Assembly (NCBI RefSeq): GCF_014281125.1
Contig: NZ_JACOEA010000003.1
Coordinates: forward strand, 263,121 to 327,120
Length of the DNA: 64,000 bases
Direction of reading: 5' to 3'
Source of the DNA: Lawsonibacter celer
GTDB taxonomy: Bacteria > Bacillota > Clostridia > Oscillospirales > Oscillospiraceae
Shown here: one piece after another, positions 16,890 through 26,500 of the stretch
Position numbering within the stretch: the stretch's first letter is position 1
Layout of the letters: each line of letters starts with the position of its first letter
Notes under the pieces: generated by a model
What the model was told of the DNA's origin: nothing
What the model saw: the letters and a program-made list of their open reading frames with translations, nothing else
Database searches by the model: none
Made by a program: the position numbers and the translations under genes

Positions 16890-18693
16890 AGCCGTCCTCC
16901 TCTCCTGTCTCCGGCCTGCGGCGTTGAGCCAGCTGGGCGCCCCGCCGGTCCTCCCCCCGGGTGGGCAGGCGGATGGCGAAGCTGGCGTTGGGCCGGGTGT
17001 CCGTGGCCTTCAGAAAGGCCAACAGCCCCCAGGAGGCCAGCATGGCCGTCCCCCCGTTGGACACAAAGGGGAAGGTGACCCCGGTGAGGGGCAGCAGATC
17101 CACTGCTCCGAACACATTCAGGCAGGTCTGAAACACCATCATGGAGGTGGCGGCACAGGCGGCGATGATATAAAAGCTGGACCGCCCGGCACGGCACGCA
17201 CGCACGGCGAACACCGCCAGGGTGACGATGGACAGCACCGCCAGAATGGCGATGATCAGCCCCCACTCCTCGCACAGCATCCCGAACACCAGGTCCGTGT
17301 CCCCGGCGGCCACATTGTGGAGCCAGCCCTCCCCGGGGCCCACCCCCACCAGGCCGCCCGAGGCGGCTGCGGACATGGTGCGGGCCTGCTGATAGCCCGC
17401 GCCCCAGGTGGTGTTCTCCCAGGCGTGGCCCCAGGTGGAAAATCGCCGCAGGATATAGGGCTTCAGGGAGAGCATGGTGAGCACGGCGAACACCCCGCCG
17501 CCGCAGATGAGGGCCAGGGTGGCAAAGTCGCCGGAGCGCAGGTAGGCGATCACCAGGAATGTAATAAAGAAGATGGCCGCGGTGCCAAAATCGCTCATCA
17601 GGGCCAGACAGCCCAGACACGCGCCGGTGAGCACGATGAACAGCCCCAGGTTCCGCTTGCGGAACAGCCGCTCCAGGGTGGCCGCCCCGGCGAAGATGTA
17701 GCAGATCTTGGCCAGCTCCGAGGGCTGGACGGACACCCCGCCGATGGTGATCCAGTTGGCGGCCCCGTATTTGATCTGTCCCAGCACCAGAGAGATCCCG
17801 CACAATCCGATGGCCGCCGCGGCCATGAGCCAGCGGATCTTCTTGGCCCGCTCCAGATCCCGCAGAAAAACGCCCAGCACCAGAAAGGCCAGTATCCCCA
17901 GCACCACGCACAAAAACTGCTTGAACAGGGCGGCCGTATTGGAGGAGGCCGTGACCCCCAGAGACAGTGTGGAGAGAAAAAAGGCGATGGTCTCCATCTC
18001 AAAGCCCACCCGCCGCAGGGCGCGCAGGGTGAGAAAGTAGAGCCACATCACCGCCGTCAGGCACAGGAAGGTCAGGGGGATCATCACCGTGGCCCGCTCC
18101 CCCTCGCTGATGACCAGTTGAATGGCCGTGAGTACCTGGAACAGGGTGAGCAGCAGCAGGCCCAGCCAGGGGGACACCGGCCGCTCCTCCCTCCGGCGGC
18201 GCTGGCGGCGCTCCTGCTTTTCCTCCGGGGAGAGGGGCAGCAGCACCGTCTCCACCCCGCCCAGGGAGAGTACGTCGCCGTAATTCACCGGGGCCTCCCC
18301 CTCCACCCTCTGGCCGTTGACCGACACGCCCCCTTTGGACTCCAGGTCGTACACGGTCCAGGTGTCATCCTCGGCACGGATCAGGGCGGCGTGCTGCCGG
18401 GAGACCACCGGGTAGTTGAGGGGCACGTCGCAGGACCCGGCCCGGCCCAGAATATTCTCCCAGTGGGTCAGCGGCTCGCTGGCCCCATTGGGCAGAGTCA
18501 GATAGGCCCACACCTCAGGCACATGGGGCACCGTCAGCAGGGAGCGGATGGTCCGGATCAAAATCAGCAGCGCCAGAACGGGAAACACAAAGCGCACAAT
18601 CGTGGTATACCAGGCGCCGAACATAGGGTTGGCGGCCAGCAGGCCGGAGAGGTGATCCATCAGCGTCTGTGGCAGTGAGAGCAAATTCACCAA
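16876..18693 (-). CDS. FtsW/RodA/SpoVE-family peptidoglycan polymerase with N-terminal FHA domain
   Basis: The 605-residue protein starts with one membrane segment (about 25-45). A forkhead-associated domain follows (about 75-165) with its core motif VSRQHAALIR and GVSVNGQRV. A linker leads to about ten membrane segments of the SEDS family, including TWGHAWENTTWGAGYQQ and, near the end, PFVSNGGTAMLASWGLLAF. SEDS proteins polymerise glycan strands with a class B PBP, encoded here by the overlapping downstream gene. The FHA domain would bind a phosphothreonine, suggesting control by a Ser/Thr kinase of the PrkC/PASTA type. The start TTG 18693 has AGGAGG; GTG 18690 is an alternative. Confidence 0.92.
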   Translation of the reverse strand: MVNLLSLPQTLMDHLSGLLAANPMFGAWYTTIVRFVFPVLALLILIRTIRSLLTVPHVPEVWAYLTLPNGASEPLTHWENILGRAGSCDVPLNYPVVSRQHAALIRAEDDTWTVYDLESKGGVSVNGQRVEGEAPVNYGDVLSLGGVETVLLPLSPEEKQERRQRRRREERPVSPWLGLLLLTLFQVLTAIQLVISEGERATVMIPLTFLCLTAVMWLYFLTLRALRRVGFEMETIAFFLSTLSLGVTASSNTAALFKQFLCVVLGILAFLVLGVFLRDLERAKKIRWLMAAAAIGLCGISLVLGQIKYGAANWITIGGVSVQPSELAKICYIFAGAATLERLFRKRNLGLFIVLTGACLGCLALMSDFGTAAIFFITFLVIAYLRSGDFATLALICGGGVFAVLTMLSLKPYILRRFSTWGHAWENTTWGAGYQQARTMSAAASGGLVGVGPGEGWLHNVAAGDTDLVFGMLCEEWGLIIAILAVLSIVTLAVFAVRACRAGRSSFYIIAACAATSMMVFQTCLNVFGAVDLLPLTGVTFPFVSNGGTAMLASWGLLAFLKATDTRPNASFAIRLPTRGEDRRGAQLAQRRRPETGEEDGCEED

Positions 18694-18714
18694 GCGCTCA
18701 CCTCCTTTCCGGGC

Positions 18715-18723
18715 AGTATAGCA
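18715..18723 (-). promoter_or_regulatory. Extended -10 promoter for the FtsW-PBP pair
   Basis: The minus strand reads TGCTATACT about 22 bases before the TTG start. No clear -35 box is seen. Confidence 0.45.
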
Positions 18724-19038
18724 TATTTCCCCGGAGAAAAAAAGCGCACATCCCCTGTCAAAGGCCGATTTCAGGAAAGTTTTAGAGAATCTTTACATTT
18801 TTCGCCCCGTTCCCAGGCCATTGAGGGCCTGTACATGATGGGCACTCATGCAATCCTTTTTGTGTCTTTTTGGCGCATTTTCTGCTTCTCTTTGTCACAT
18901 GTGCCCATAATTTTTGCCCCAGATGCTCTTTTGCCACAGCGTTATCCCGCCATCTATTTGTGCCAATTTTTCTCCATATTACATATTTTTCTGAATCTTT
19001 TGCAGCGTTTTATCGTTTTACCACTCTTTTTCCCATGT

Positions 19039-19054
19039 TGGCATTATTCTTGCT
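19039..19054 (+). promoter_or_regulatory. Sigma-54-type promoter of the VOC-TRAP operon
   Basis: TGGCATTATTCTTGCT fits the -24/-12 consensus at all fixed positions except T for C in the first box and T for R after it. It lies in a 600-base region without genes (18724-19329) that is locally AT-rich, about 276 bases before the VOC gene. A weaker look-alike (TGGCGCATTTTCTGCT) is at 18871-18886. Confidence 0.7.
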
Positions 19055-19329
19055 TTATTAAAATGCGAGAGCTCCATTTGCCTGGATTACCCACCCCCTC
19101 CTATAAACAAGTGACCATAAGGCTTATCAAAGAAGCTGTACAGCTTCTTTGCGTTTCCGGCGCCGGAAACGCGGTTGTTTTTTGCCAGCCTGGAACCGAT
19201 ACAGGCACCCGTCTCACCGGGACGGCCCACATCGCATAAACGCACTGCCGCTTCATGATCAACTGGAGAGGAGGTATCAATCGTTCAGCCGCTCTCACCT
19301 TTACAAGCATGAAAAAGGAGGAGGATAAC

Positions 19330-19806
19330 ATGGAAGTTCTAAACAAGTACGGCATTGAGCACGTCGGTTTCCTTGTGCGCAATCTGGACCCGGTGGTCAA
19401 ACATCTGCAAGAACAGTTTCCCACGATTGAATTTCAGTTTTACGACTACCGCCCTCTGCACGCCTGGTCCTATGGCAGGCGCGTTGAAAACTACCATCTG
19501 AAGATCGCCATGGGCTCCATTCCAGGCCACGATACCGGTCTGGAAATCATCCAATGGGTCTCCGGCGACGGCGTCCACCGCGATTTTGTCGGGAGTGGAA
19601 CCGGCGGAATGCACCACATCGCCTATCGGGTGGACAATTACGATTATTGGAAAGACCACTTTTCCAAGTCCGGTGTCCCTTTTATTTTTGAAGCGGAGAC
19701 TGAGGACGAAAAAAATGGGTATCGGCGCTGTTTCTATGCCTGGGACGAAGTCGCAGGCATGGTTTACGAAATCAAAGAGCAGGCCCACTTCCGTCATAAA
19801 ACATGA
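19330..19806 (+). CDS. VOC-superfamily (glyoxalase/epimerase-like) protein
   Basis: The 158-residue protein begins NKYGIEHVGFLVRNLDPVV, the first beta-alpha-beta unit of a vicinal-oxygen-chelate protein, with a metal-ligand candidate His in IEHVGF. A second unit has GTGGMHHIAYRVDNYD, and an acidic ligand may lie in MVYEIKEQ at the end. Methylmalonyl-CoA epimerases and glyoxalases share this layout, but the substrate is unknown. The start ATG 19330 has GGAGGAGG; an upstream ATG at 19255 is not needed. It is the first gene of the TRAP operon, 31 bases before dctP, so it probably acts on the imported compound. Confidence 0.75.
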   Translation: MEVLNKYGIEHVGFLVRNLDPVVKHLQEQFPTIEFQFYDYRPLHAWSYGRRVENYHLKIAMGSIPGHDTGLEIIQWVSGDGVHRDFVGSGTGGMHHIAYRVDNYDYWKDHFSKSGVPFIFEAETEDEKNGYRRCFYAWDEVAGMVYEIKEQAHFRHKT

Positions 19807-19837
19807 AAAAAGATTTAATATAGGAGGAATCGATAAG

Positions 19838-20902
19838 ATGAAAAAGCGCTCTTTTTCCATCCTCGCACTGGTTCTGGCCATGGTTATGAGCCTGGCCGCC
19901 TGCGGCAGCAGCGGCAACACCCCTTCTGGCAACAAGGAAACCTCCAAGCCCGCGCCCTCCAGTGACGGTACTGTCTATGAGTTCAATATTTCCCATATTG
20001 CCTCTGAGAGCGACCCCATCCATATGGGCTGGACCCTGCTGAAGGAGACGTTGGAGGAGAAGTCCGGCGGCCGGATTGTGGTCAATATCTTTGGTAACAA
20101 GCAGCTGTCAAATTCTAACAATGAAGACGCCGAGAAGGTTCAGCAGAATATCGTACAGGCCACATCCGTTCCCACTTCTTCCCTGTATGCCATGGGCAAC
20201 ATCAAGGAATATCAGGTATTTGACTATCCCTACCTGTTCGAAAACGACGACGAGCTGTACACCGTATGCGACAGCGATTTTATGGACGGCCTGTCCGAGA
20301 AGCTGGCCAGTGCCTGCGGCGTGCGCGCCTACGGCGGCTATAATCTGGGCTGGTGCCAGATTTCCACCAACAAAGGCCCCATCAATACGCCCAATGATCT
20401 GTTCAACCAGAAAATCCGCACCATGAGCTCCGACCTGCAGATGGCTATTGTCAACTCCACCGGCGCCGGCGCCACCATTGTCAACTACGGCGAGCTCTTT
20501 ACCGCCTGCCAGCAGGGCACCGTGGATGGCATGATGACCTCCACCGGCCTGTATGTCTCCGACCGCTTCTATGAGTGCCAGAAGTACATGGGCGTGGTGC
20601 ATGTCATCCCCCTGCTCCATGTCCCCATCGTGAATAACAGCTGGTACGAGGCCCTCCCCGACGACCTCAAGCAGATTTTTGACGAGAGCATGGAGATCTA
20701 TCTGGACGGCGTGCGGCAATACGAGAAGGACTTTGAGGCCGAGGCGCTTCAGAACCTCGCCGAGCTGGGCATGGAAATCCGGGAATACACCGACGAAGAG
20801 CTGCAGGCCTTTAAAGGCGCGACCTCCGTGGTATACACCGACTACGCCGACGTGGCCGGCCAGGAGACGATTGACACCGTAAAGAGTATTCTCGGCAAGT
20901 AA
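19838..20902 (+). CDS. TRAP transporter substrate-binding lipoprotein, DctP family
   Basis: The 354-residue protein has a signal peptide with lipobox (MVMSLAACGSS) and a Ser/Pro linker. The DctP domain runs from about residue 45 and includes FNISHIASESDPIHMGW, the conserved STGLYVSDRFYECQKYMG and the Arg of QKIRTMSSDLQMAIV, which normally binds the ligand carboxylate. It captures an organic acid outside the membrane and hands it to the DctQM permease encoded next. The ribosome site is AGGAGG, 8 bases before ATG 19838. The ligand is probably a mono- or dicarboxylate. Confidence 0.92.
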   Translation: MKKRSFSILALVLAMVMSLAACGSSGNTPSGNKETSKPAPSSDGTVYEFNISHIASESDPIHMGWTLLKETLEEKSGGRIVVNIFGNKQLSNSNNEDAEKVQQNIVQATSVPTSSLYAMGNIKEYQVFDYPYLFENDDELYTVCDSDFMDGLSEKLASACGVRAYGGYNLGWCQISTNKGPINTPNDLFNQKIRTMSSDLQMAIVNSTGAGATIVNYGELFTACQQGTVDGMMTSTGLYVSDRFYECQKYMGVVHVIPLLHVPIVNNSWYEALPDDLKQIFDESMEIYLDGVRQYEKDFEAEALQNLAELGMEIREYTDEELQAFKGATSVVYTDYADVAGQETIDTVKSILGK

Positions 20903-20942
20903 GTCAACCGCCCTGTTTTGCTGACAAAGGATGGAGTTGGAA

Positions 20943-21452
20943 ATGCAAACAAAAAAAGAAAAATTCTACAACATGATTGAAGAAAACGTGGGCGCCGTCG
21001 TGATGGCGATTATCCTCATCGTCCTCACCCTGCAGGTCATTCTGCGTTTTCTGCCCTGGCTGCCGCCCAATTCCTGGTCGGAGGAGCTCTCCCGCTATCT
21101 GTTTGTATGGTTTGTGTACTTAACCGCCTGTGTAGCCATCTACCACAACGCCCATATCAAGATTGACGCGGCCCTTAATCTCTTCCCCAAGAAAGCACGC
21201 ATCTACGTTATGGTTTTGAGCAATCTTATTTTCCTGCTGTATGCATTGGGCATCACCTATTATGGCTTCCATTACACAGTGGATATCTGGCGCTCCGGCC
21301 AGATATCCATGGGCCTGCATATCAAGATGGCCTATGTGTATGCCTCCATTCCCGTGTGCCACTTCATCATGGCGCTGCGGCTGATCCAGTTGTCGGTCAA
21401 AATGCTGCGCCATCCGGATCAGTATCTCAACCAGGGCGCGCTGGAAATTTAA
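20943..21452 (+). CDS. TRAP transporter small permease, DctQ family
   Basis: The protein of about 169 residues has four membrane segments and the family feature WSEELSRYLFVWFVYLTACVAI after the first segment. ATG 20943 is chosen because the ATG at 20931 lies inside the ribosome site (GGATGGAG). It forms the membrane complex with the large permease 30 bases downstream. Confidence 0.88.
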   Translation: MQTKKEKFYNMIEENVGAVVMAIILIVLTLQVILRFLPWLPPNSWSEELSRYLFVWFVYLTACVAIYHNAHIKIDAALNLFPKKARIYVMVLSNLIFLLYALGITYYGFHYTVDIWRSGQISMGLHIKMAYVYASIPVCHFIMALRLIQLSVKMLRHPDQYLNQGALEI

Positions 21453-21482
21453 AAAAGTCAGAATAGTAAGGGTGGTGAACCT

Positions 21483-22823
21483 ATGCAAGGCCTTTTGGTT
21501 ATCCTAATTTTTGCGGTGATGCTGGTTCTGAACGTCCCGGTGGCAATCTCCTTGGGTGTGGCCAGCTTTGCCTACCTGTTCTTCATGTCCCCCCTGCCGG
21601 TGGACATCGTGGTACAGTCCTTTGTCAGCGGCGTGGACTCCTTCACCCTGCTTGCCGTTCCCTTCTTTATCCTGGCCGGCGACGTAATGATGGAGGGCGG
21701 CATTTCCAAGCGGCTGATCATGTTTTGCCGTGTCTGCATGGGCAAGAAGATTGGTGCTCTTGGCATGGTAACCGTATTCGCAAGCATGATTTTCGCGGCC
21801 ATCTCCGGCTCCGGCCCAGCCACTGTAGCCTGTATCGGCGGCATTATGATTCCCGCCATGATCAAAGAGCGGTATGACCGCTCCTACTCCTGTACACTGG
21901 CCTCCTGCGCCGGCGCTCTGGGGCCGATTATCCCTCCCAGTCTCTCCTTTATTATGTACGGCGTCAGCGCACAGTTGTCGATTACAGAGCTATTCCTGGC
22001 CGGTATTGTACCCGGAATTCTCATGGGCGTAGCGCTGATGGTCTACAACCGTTTCATTGCCAAACGCCATGGCTTCGGGCCAGGCACCCCAGGCTATGAG
22101 CAGGCCATGCTGGCCGAGGGCGGCGGTGACCAGGAGGAATTACCCAGCCTGGGCAAGGCGACCAAAGAAGCCATCTGGTCCCTGATGGTCCCCGTCATCA
22201 TCCTGGGCGGTATCTATGGCGGCATCTTTACTCCCACCGAAGCTGCCGTGGTCGCCTCGGTCTACGCCATTCTAATCGGTCTGTTTGTCTACAGGGAGAT
22301 CAAATTCAAGGATCTAGCCGGTATTTTCCGCAAATCGGTCCTTACCTCCGGTACGGTCATGATTCTGGTCGCCTGTGCAACCGCTTTTGGCCGGGTACTC
22401 ACCATGGAGCACGTTCCCACCGCGGTGGCTCAGATTATCCTTGGCCTGTCCACGAATAAGTATGTCGTGCTACTGCTGATCAACGTTTTCCTTTTCATTG
22501 TGGGTATGCTTATGGAAACCCTGGCCGCCATTATCATCCTCACCCCCATTCTGCTGCCCGTTGTGACCCAGCTGGGCGTCGACCCCGTTCACTTCGGCGT
22601 CATTATGGTGGTCAACCTGGTTATTGGCATGTGTACGCCTCCCGTTGGCGTCAACCTTTTCGTAGGCGCCCGCCTGGGCGGCATCAAGGTGGAAAAAATG
22701 TTCAAGTGGCTTGTCCCTATGATTGGAGTCCTTCTGATCGTCCTGATGGCCGTTACATATATCGAGCCCATATCCACCTTCCTGCCGAATCTGGTAAAGA
22801 CCCTATCCGCCTGGGGAAGCTGA
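21483..22823 (+). CDS. TRAP transporter large permease, DctM family
   Basis: The 446-residue protein has about 12 membrane segments and typical DctM blocks: VPFFILAGDVMMEGGISKRL, AISGSGPATVACIGGIMIP, GPIIPPSLSFIMYGV and PTEAAVVASVYAI. It uses the Na+ gradient to carry the acid bound by DctP. It is the last gene of the four-gene operon and is followed by a strong terminator. Confidence 0.92.
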   Translation: MQGLLVILIFAVMLVLNVPVAISLGVASFAYLFFMSPLPVDIVVQSFVSGVDSFTLLAVPFFILAGDVMMEGGISKRLIMFCRVCMGKKIGALGMVTVFASMIFAAISGSGPATVACIGGIMIPAMIKERYDRSYSCTLASCAGALGPIIPPSLSFIMYGVSAQLSITELFLAGIVPGILMGVALMVYNRFIAKRHGFGPGTPGYEQAMLAEGGGDQEELPSLGKATKEAIWSLMVPVIILGGIYGGIFTPTEAAVVASVYAILIGLFVYREIKFKDLAGIFRKSVLTSGTVMILVACATAFGRVLTMEHVPTAVAQIILGLSTNKYVVLLLINVFLFIVGMLMETLAAIIILTPILLPVVTQLGVDPVHFGVIMVVNLVIGMCTPPVGVNLFVGARLGGIKVEKMFKWLVPMIGVLLIVLMAVTYIEPISTFLPNLVKTLSAWGS

Positions 22824-22885
22824 CTGGCTCAGGTTGTTCCCTGTTGATCCCGCCCCCCTATCTCTACCTTTCACATATCCCCTGT

Positions 22886-22930
22886 GGAAGAAACCGGGCT
22901 GAAATGCCCGGTTTCTTCCTTTTCTGTTTT
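22886..22930 (+). terminator. Rho-independent terminator of the TRAP operon
   Basis: GGAAGAAACCGGGC pairs perfectly with GCCCGGTTTCTTCC around TGAAAT, followed by TTTTCTGTTTT. Confidence 0.92.
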
Positions 22931-22953
22931 ATCTGTTCATCCCGGTTTTACGC

Positions 22954-22982
22954 TTGACCATGGGGATTCCACGTGATAAAGT
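22954..22982 (+). promoter_or_regulatory. Possible promoter of the thioesterase gene
   Basis: TTGACC and TAAAGT are separated by 17 bases, about 64 bases before the start codon. Confidence 0.4.
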
Positions 22983-23045
22983 AAATATTAAATTCTATAC
23001 TCGCACTGTTTTATACAGCACACATTAAAATGGAGGCATATGATA

Positions 23046-23483
23046 ATGGACCCAGAATCCATTCCACAGGAAGTATTATTTGAGAAACTGCTGCGCCACT
23101 CGCTGAAGGACGGCTATGCCGGCCACAACGACATTCGGGTCACCGCTCTGCGGGAGGGCTTTGCCCAAGGGGAGCTTCTGGCGTCGGACCAGGCGCTCAA
23201 TCCTCTGAAGATGGTACACGGCGGGGCGCTGACCGGCCTGGCCGATACGATTGCCGGCTTTGCCGTGTGCACCCTCGGTGTGCAGAGCGTCACCAACGAC
23301 TGCCTGATGACCTTTCTCCGCCCGGCCCGGCCTGGCCGGCTGGTCTGCACCGCCCAGGTGCGCAAGGCGGGCAAAAAGGTCTGTATTGTCCACGCCACGG
23401 TCTGTGACGAGGCCGGTACGGAGCTGGCCATCGGCACCTTTAACTTTTCCATCATCGGCGAGCTGAAGTTCCGGCATCCCTGA
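23046..23483 (+). CDS. Hotdog-fold thioesterase, PaaI family
   Basis: The 145-residue protein has the hotdog core helix with LNPLKMVHGGALTGLADTIAG. In this motif the HGG turn and the following acidic residue (Asp in LADT) are typical of PaaI/YdiI acyl-CoA thioesterases. It would hydrolyse a small acyl-CoA in the cytoplasm. ATG 23046 lies 9 bases after GGAGG; ATG 23040 is only 3 bases away from it. It is monocistronic, between two terminators. Confidence 0.85.
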   Translation: MDPESIPQEVLFEKLLRHSLKDGYAGHNDIRVTALREGFAQGELLASDQALNPLKMVHGGALTGLADTIAGFAVCTLGVQSVTNDCLMTFLRPARPGRLVCTAQVRKAGKKVCIVHATVCDEAGTELAIGTFNFSIIGELKFRHP

Positions 23484-23497
23484 TTGTTCCACACACC

Positions 23498-23535
23498 AAG
23501 GTACCCCCGGCGGTTTAACCCGCCGGGGGTACCTT
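23498..23535. terminator. Bidirectional terminator
   Basis: AAGGTACCCCCGGCGG pairs perfectly with CCGCCGGGGGTACCTT between the convergent thioesterase and purL genes, with T or A runs on both sides. Confidence 0.9.
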
Positions 23536-23539
23536 TTCA

Positions 23540-26500
23540 TTATTTAAAGTAGGCCGCACCGCTGTCAAAAATGGGCTGGTGCTTTTCACCGGGGATATTG
23601 CGCCCCACAAAGGGGCCGCAGCGCTCGGAGTGGCCCATCTTGCCAAACACCCGGCCGTCGGGGGAGAAGATGCCCTCGATGGCCAGCAGGGAGCCGTTGG
23701 GGTTCACGTCCATGTCCATGGAGGGCACGCCGTCCTCGTCCACGTACTGGGTGGCCACCTGGCCGCCCGCGATCAGCTGCTCCAGCACGGCCTGAGGGGC
23801 CACGAACCGGCCCTCGCCGTGGGAGATGGGGATGGCGTGGAGGTCGCCCACGTTGGATTTCAGCATCCAGGGGGAGTTGACGCTGGCCACCCGGGTGGTG
23901 ACGTACTTGCTCTGGTGGCGGCCGATGGTGTTGTGGGTCAGGGTGGGGCAGTTCTCGTCCATGTCCCGGATCTCGCCGTAGGGCACCAGACCCAGCTTGA
24001 TGAGGGCCTGGAAACCGTTGCAGATGCCCAGCATCAGACCGTCCCGGTTTTTCAGCAGGTCGTGGACGGCGTCGGTGATGCGGCTGTTGCGGAAGAAGGA
24101 GCAGATGAACTTGGCGGAGCCGTCGGGCTCGTCTCCGCCGGAGAAACCGCCGGGGATAAAGACGATCTGGGCGTTGCGGATGGCCCCCTCCAGCTCCACG
24201 GCGGACTGGAGCAGGTCGTCGGCGGTCAGGTTGCGGATATTCACCGTCTCGGCGGTCATGCCCGCCCGCAGGCAGGCCCGCACGGAATCGTACTCGCAGT
24301 TGGTGCCGGGGAACACGGGGATCACCACCCGGGGCCGGGCGATCTTGGACTTGCACACCGCCGGGGAGCGCTCTGCCCAGGAAATGGCCTCCACCGCCCC
24401 GGTCTCAGCGGTGTTGGTGGGGTACACGTCCTCCAGCACATTCTCGTTGAGGGAGAGCAGCTCGTCAATGGAGGCGGTGTCCTCCCCGAAGGTAAGCACC
24501 GGCTGGGCGGTGGTATGGCCCACCAGCACGGCACCCTCCACGGCCCCGTCGCACTCGGCCAGGATCATGCCCTGGCAGGCGGGGCCGGTGAAACCTTCGT
24601 CCATGGTGAAGCCGATGCCGTTGCCGAAGGACATCTGCATGGCGGCCTCTTTCACTCCGCCGGGCTCCAGCACCCGGGCGGCCTTCACCTTGCCGGTCTG
24701 GCACAGGGCGTGGAAGGCTTCCCAGGCCGCCTTCTGGCCCGCGAAGTCGCCCAGATGGGGCACGCCGAAGAGGTAGACCGGATGGCCTGCCTCCTTGAAC
24801 TCGGGAGAGAGCACCTCGCCCGCCCTGGCGGGGGCGATGGCGAAGGAAATCAGCGTGGGGGGCACGTCCAGATCCAGGAAGGAGCCGGACATGGAGTCCT
24901 TGCCGCCGATGGCGGCGCAGCCCAGGCCGATCTGGGCATCCATGGCGCCCAGCAGGGCCTGGAAGGGCTTGCTCCAGCGCTGGGGCTCCTCCCGCAGCTT
25001 TTCAAAGAACTCCTGGAGGGTGAGGTATACCTTCTTGTAATCGCCGCCTGCGGCCACCACCTTGGCCACCGAAGTGACCACAGCCTGCACCGCGCCGTAG
25101 TAGGGGTCCCGGCTGAGCTGCTTGGGGTCGCAGCCCCAGGCCATGATGGAGGCCTGGTCGGTCTCCTGGCCCGGCTCCACGGGGAACAGGGCGGCCATGG
25201 CCTGGGCGGGGGTGCGCTGAGTCTTGCCGCCGAAGGGCATCAGCACGCTGCCGGCGCCGATGGAGCCGTCAAACCGCTCGGTGAGGCCCCGGCGGGAGGC
25301 GTAGTCCAGCTCCCGGGCCAGCTCCCACAGGGAGCGTTCGGTCCAGGTCTGGGGGGCGGGCCGCTGGGCCACCTGCACGGCGGCGTGCTTCACCGCGCCG
25401 TTGGTGTTCAGGAAAGCGCGGGACAGGTTTGCCACGGTCTGGCCCCGCCAGGTCATCACCATCCGGGGGCTCTCGGTGACGGTGGCCACCTGGTAGGCCT
25501 CCAAATTCTCGAAGGAGGCAAAGTTCATCAAAGTCTGGGCGTCCTCAGGGGCCACCACCACCGCCATCCGCTCCTGGGATTCGGAGATGGCGATTTCGGT
25601 GCCGTCCAGGCCGTCATATTTCTTGCGCACGGCGTCCAGGTCGATGGCAAGGCCGTCGGCCAGCTCGCCGATGGCCACCGATACGCCGCCGGCGCCGAAG
25701 TCGTTGCACCGCTTGATCAGCCGGGTCACATTGGGGTTGCGGAACAGCCGCTGGAGCTTGCGCTCCTCGGGGGCGTTGCCCTTCTGCACCTCGCTGGCCA
25801 TGGTGTCCAGGCTCTTCAGGTTGTGGCTCTTGGAGGAGCCGGTGGCGCCGCCGATGCCGTCCCGGCCGGTGCGGCCGCCCAGCAGGATGACCACGTCGCC
25901 GGGGGCGGGCACCTCGCGGCGGACATGGTCGGCGGGAGCGGCACCCACCACCGCGCCGCACTCCAGGTGCTTGGCGATATAGCCCTCGTGGTACAGCTCG
26001 GCCACGTGGCCGGTGGCCAGACCGATCTGGTTGCCGTAGGAGGAGTAGCCCGCCGCCGCGGTCTGGGCGATCTTCCGCTGGGGCAGACGGCCCTCCAGGG
26101 TCTGGTCCACCGGGGTGCGGGGGTCGCCGCAGCCGGTGAGGCGCATGGCCTGGTGGACATAAACCCGGCCGGACAGGGGGTCGCGGATGCAGCCGCCGAT
26201 GCAGGTGGCCGCGCCGCCGAAGGGCTCGATCTCGGTGGGGTGGTTGTGGGTCTCGTTCTTGAACATCAGCAGCCAGTCCTGCTCCTTGCCGTCCACCGTG
26301 GCGGGGACATGGATGGAGCAGGCGTTGATCTCCTCGCTCTCGTCCAGCTCAGGCAGTTCGCCCCGCTTTTTCAGCACCTTGGTACCGATGGTAGCCAGGT
26401 CCATCAGGGTCTGGGGGCGCTTGGCGGCCTTTTCCGACCCGTACACCTCGTCCCGGGCGGACAGATAGCGGAGATAGGCACCGTTGATGGTGGGGTCCTG

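Noticed and set aside
18871..18886. TGGCGCATTTTCTGCT as another sigma-54 promoter
   Set aside because: The -12 box is CTGC rather than TTGC and it is 460 bases from the gene; the site at 19039 is better.
18835..19239. 134-codon frame upstream of the VOC gene
   Set aside because: It covers the sigma-54-type promoter, has no ribosome site and its product matches nothing recognisable.
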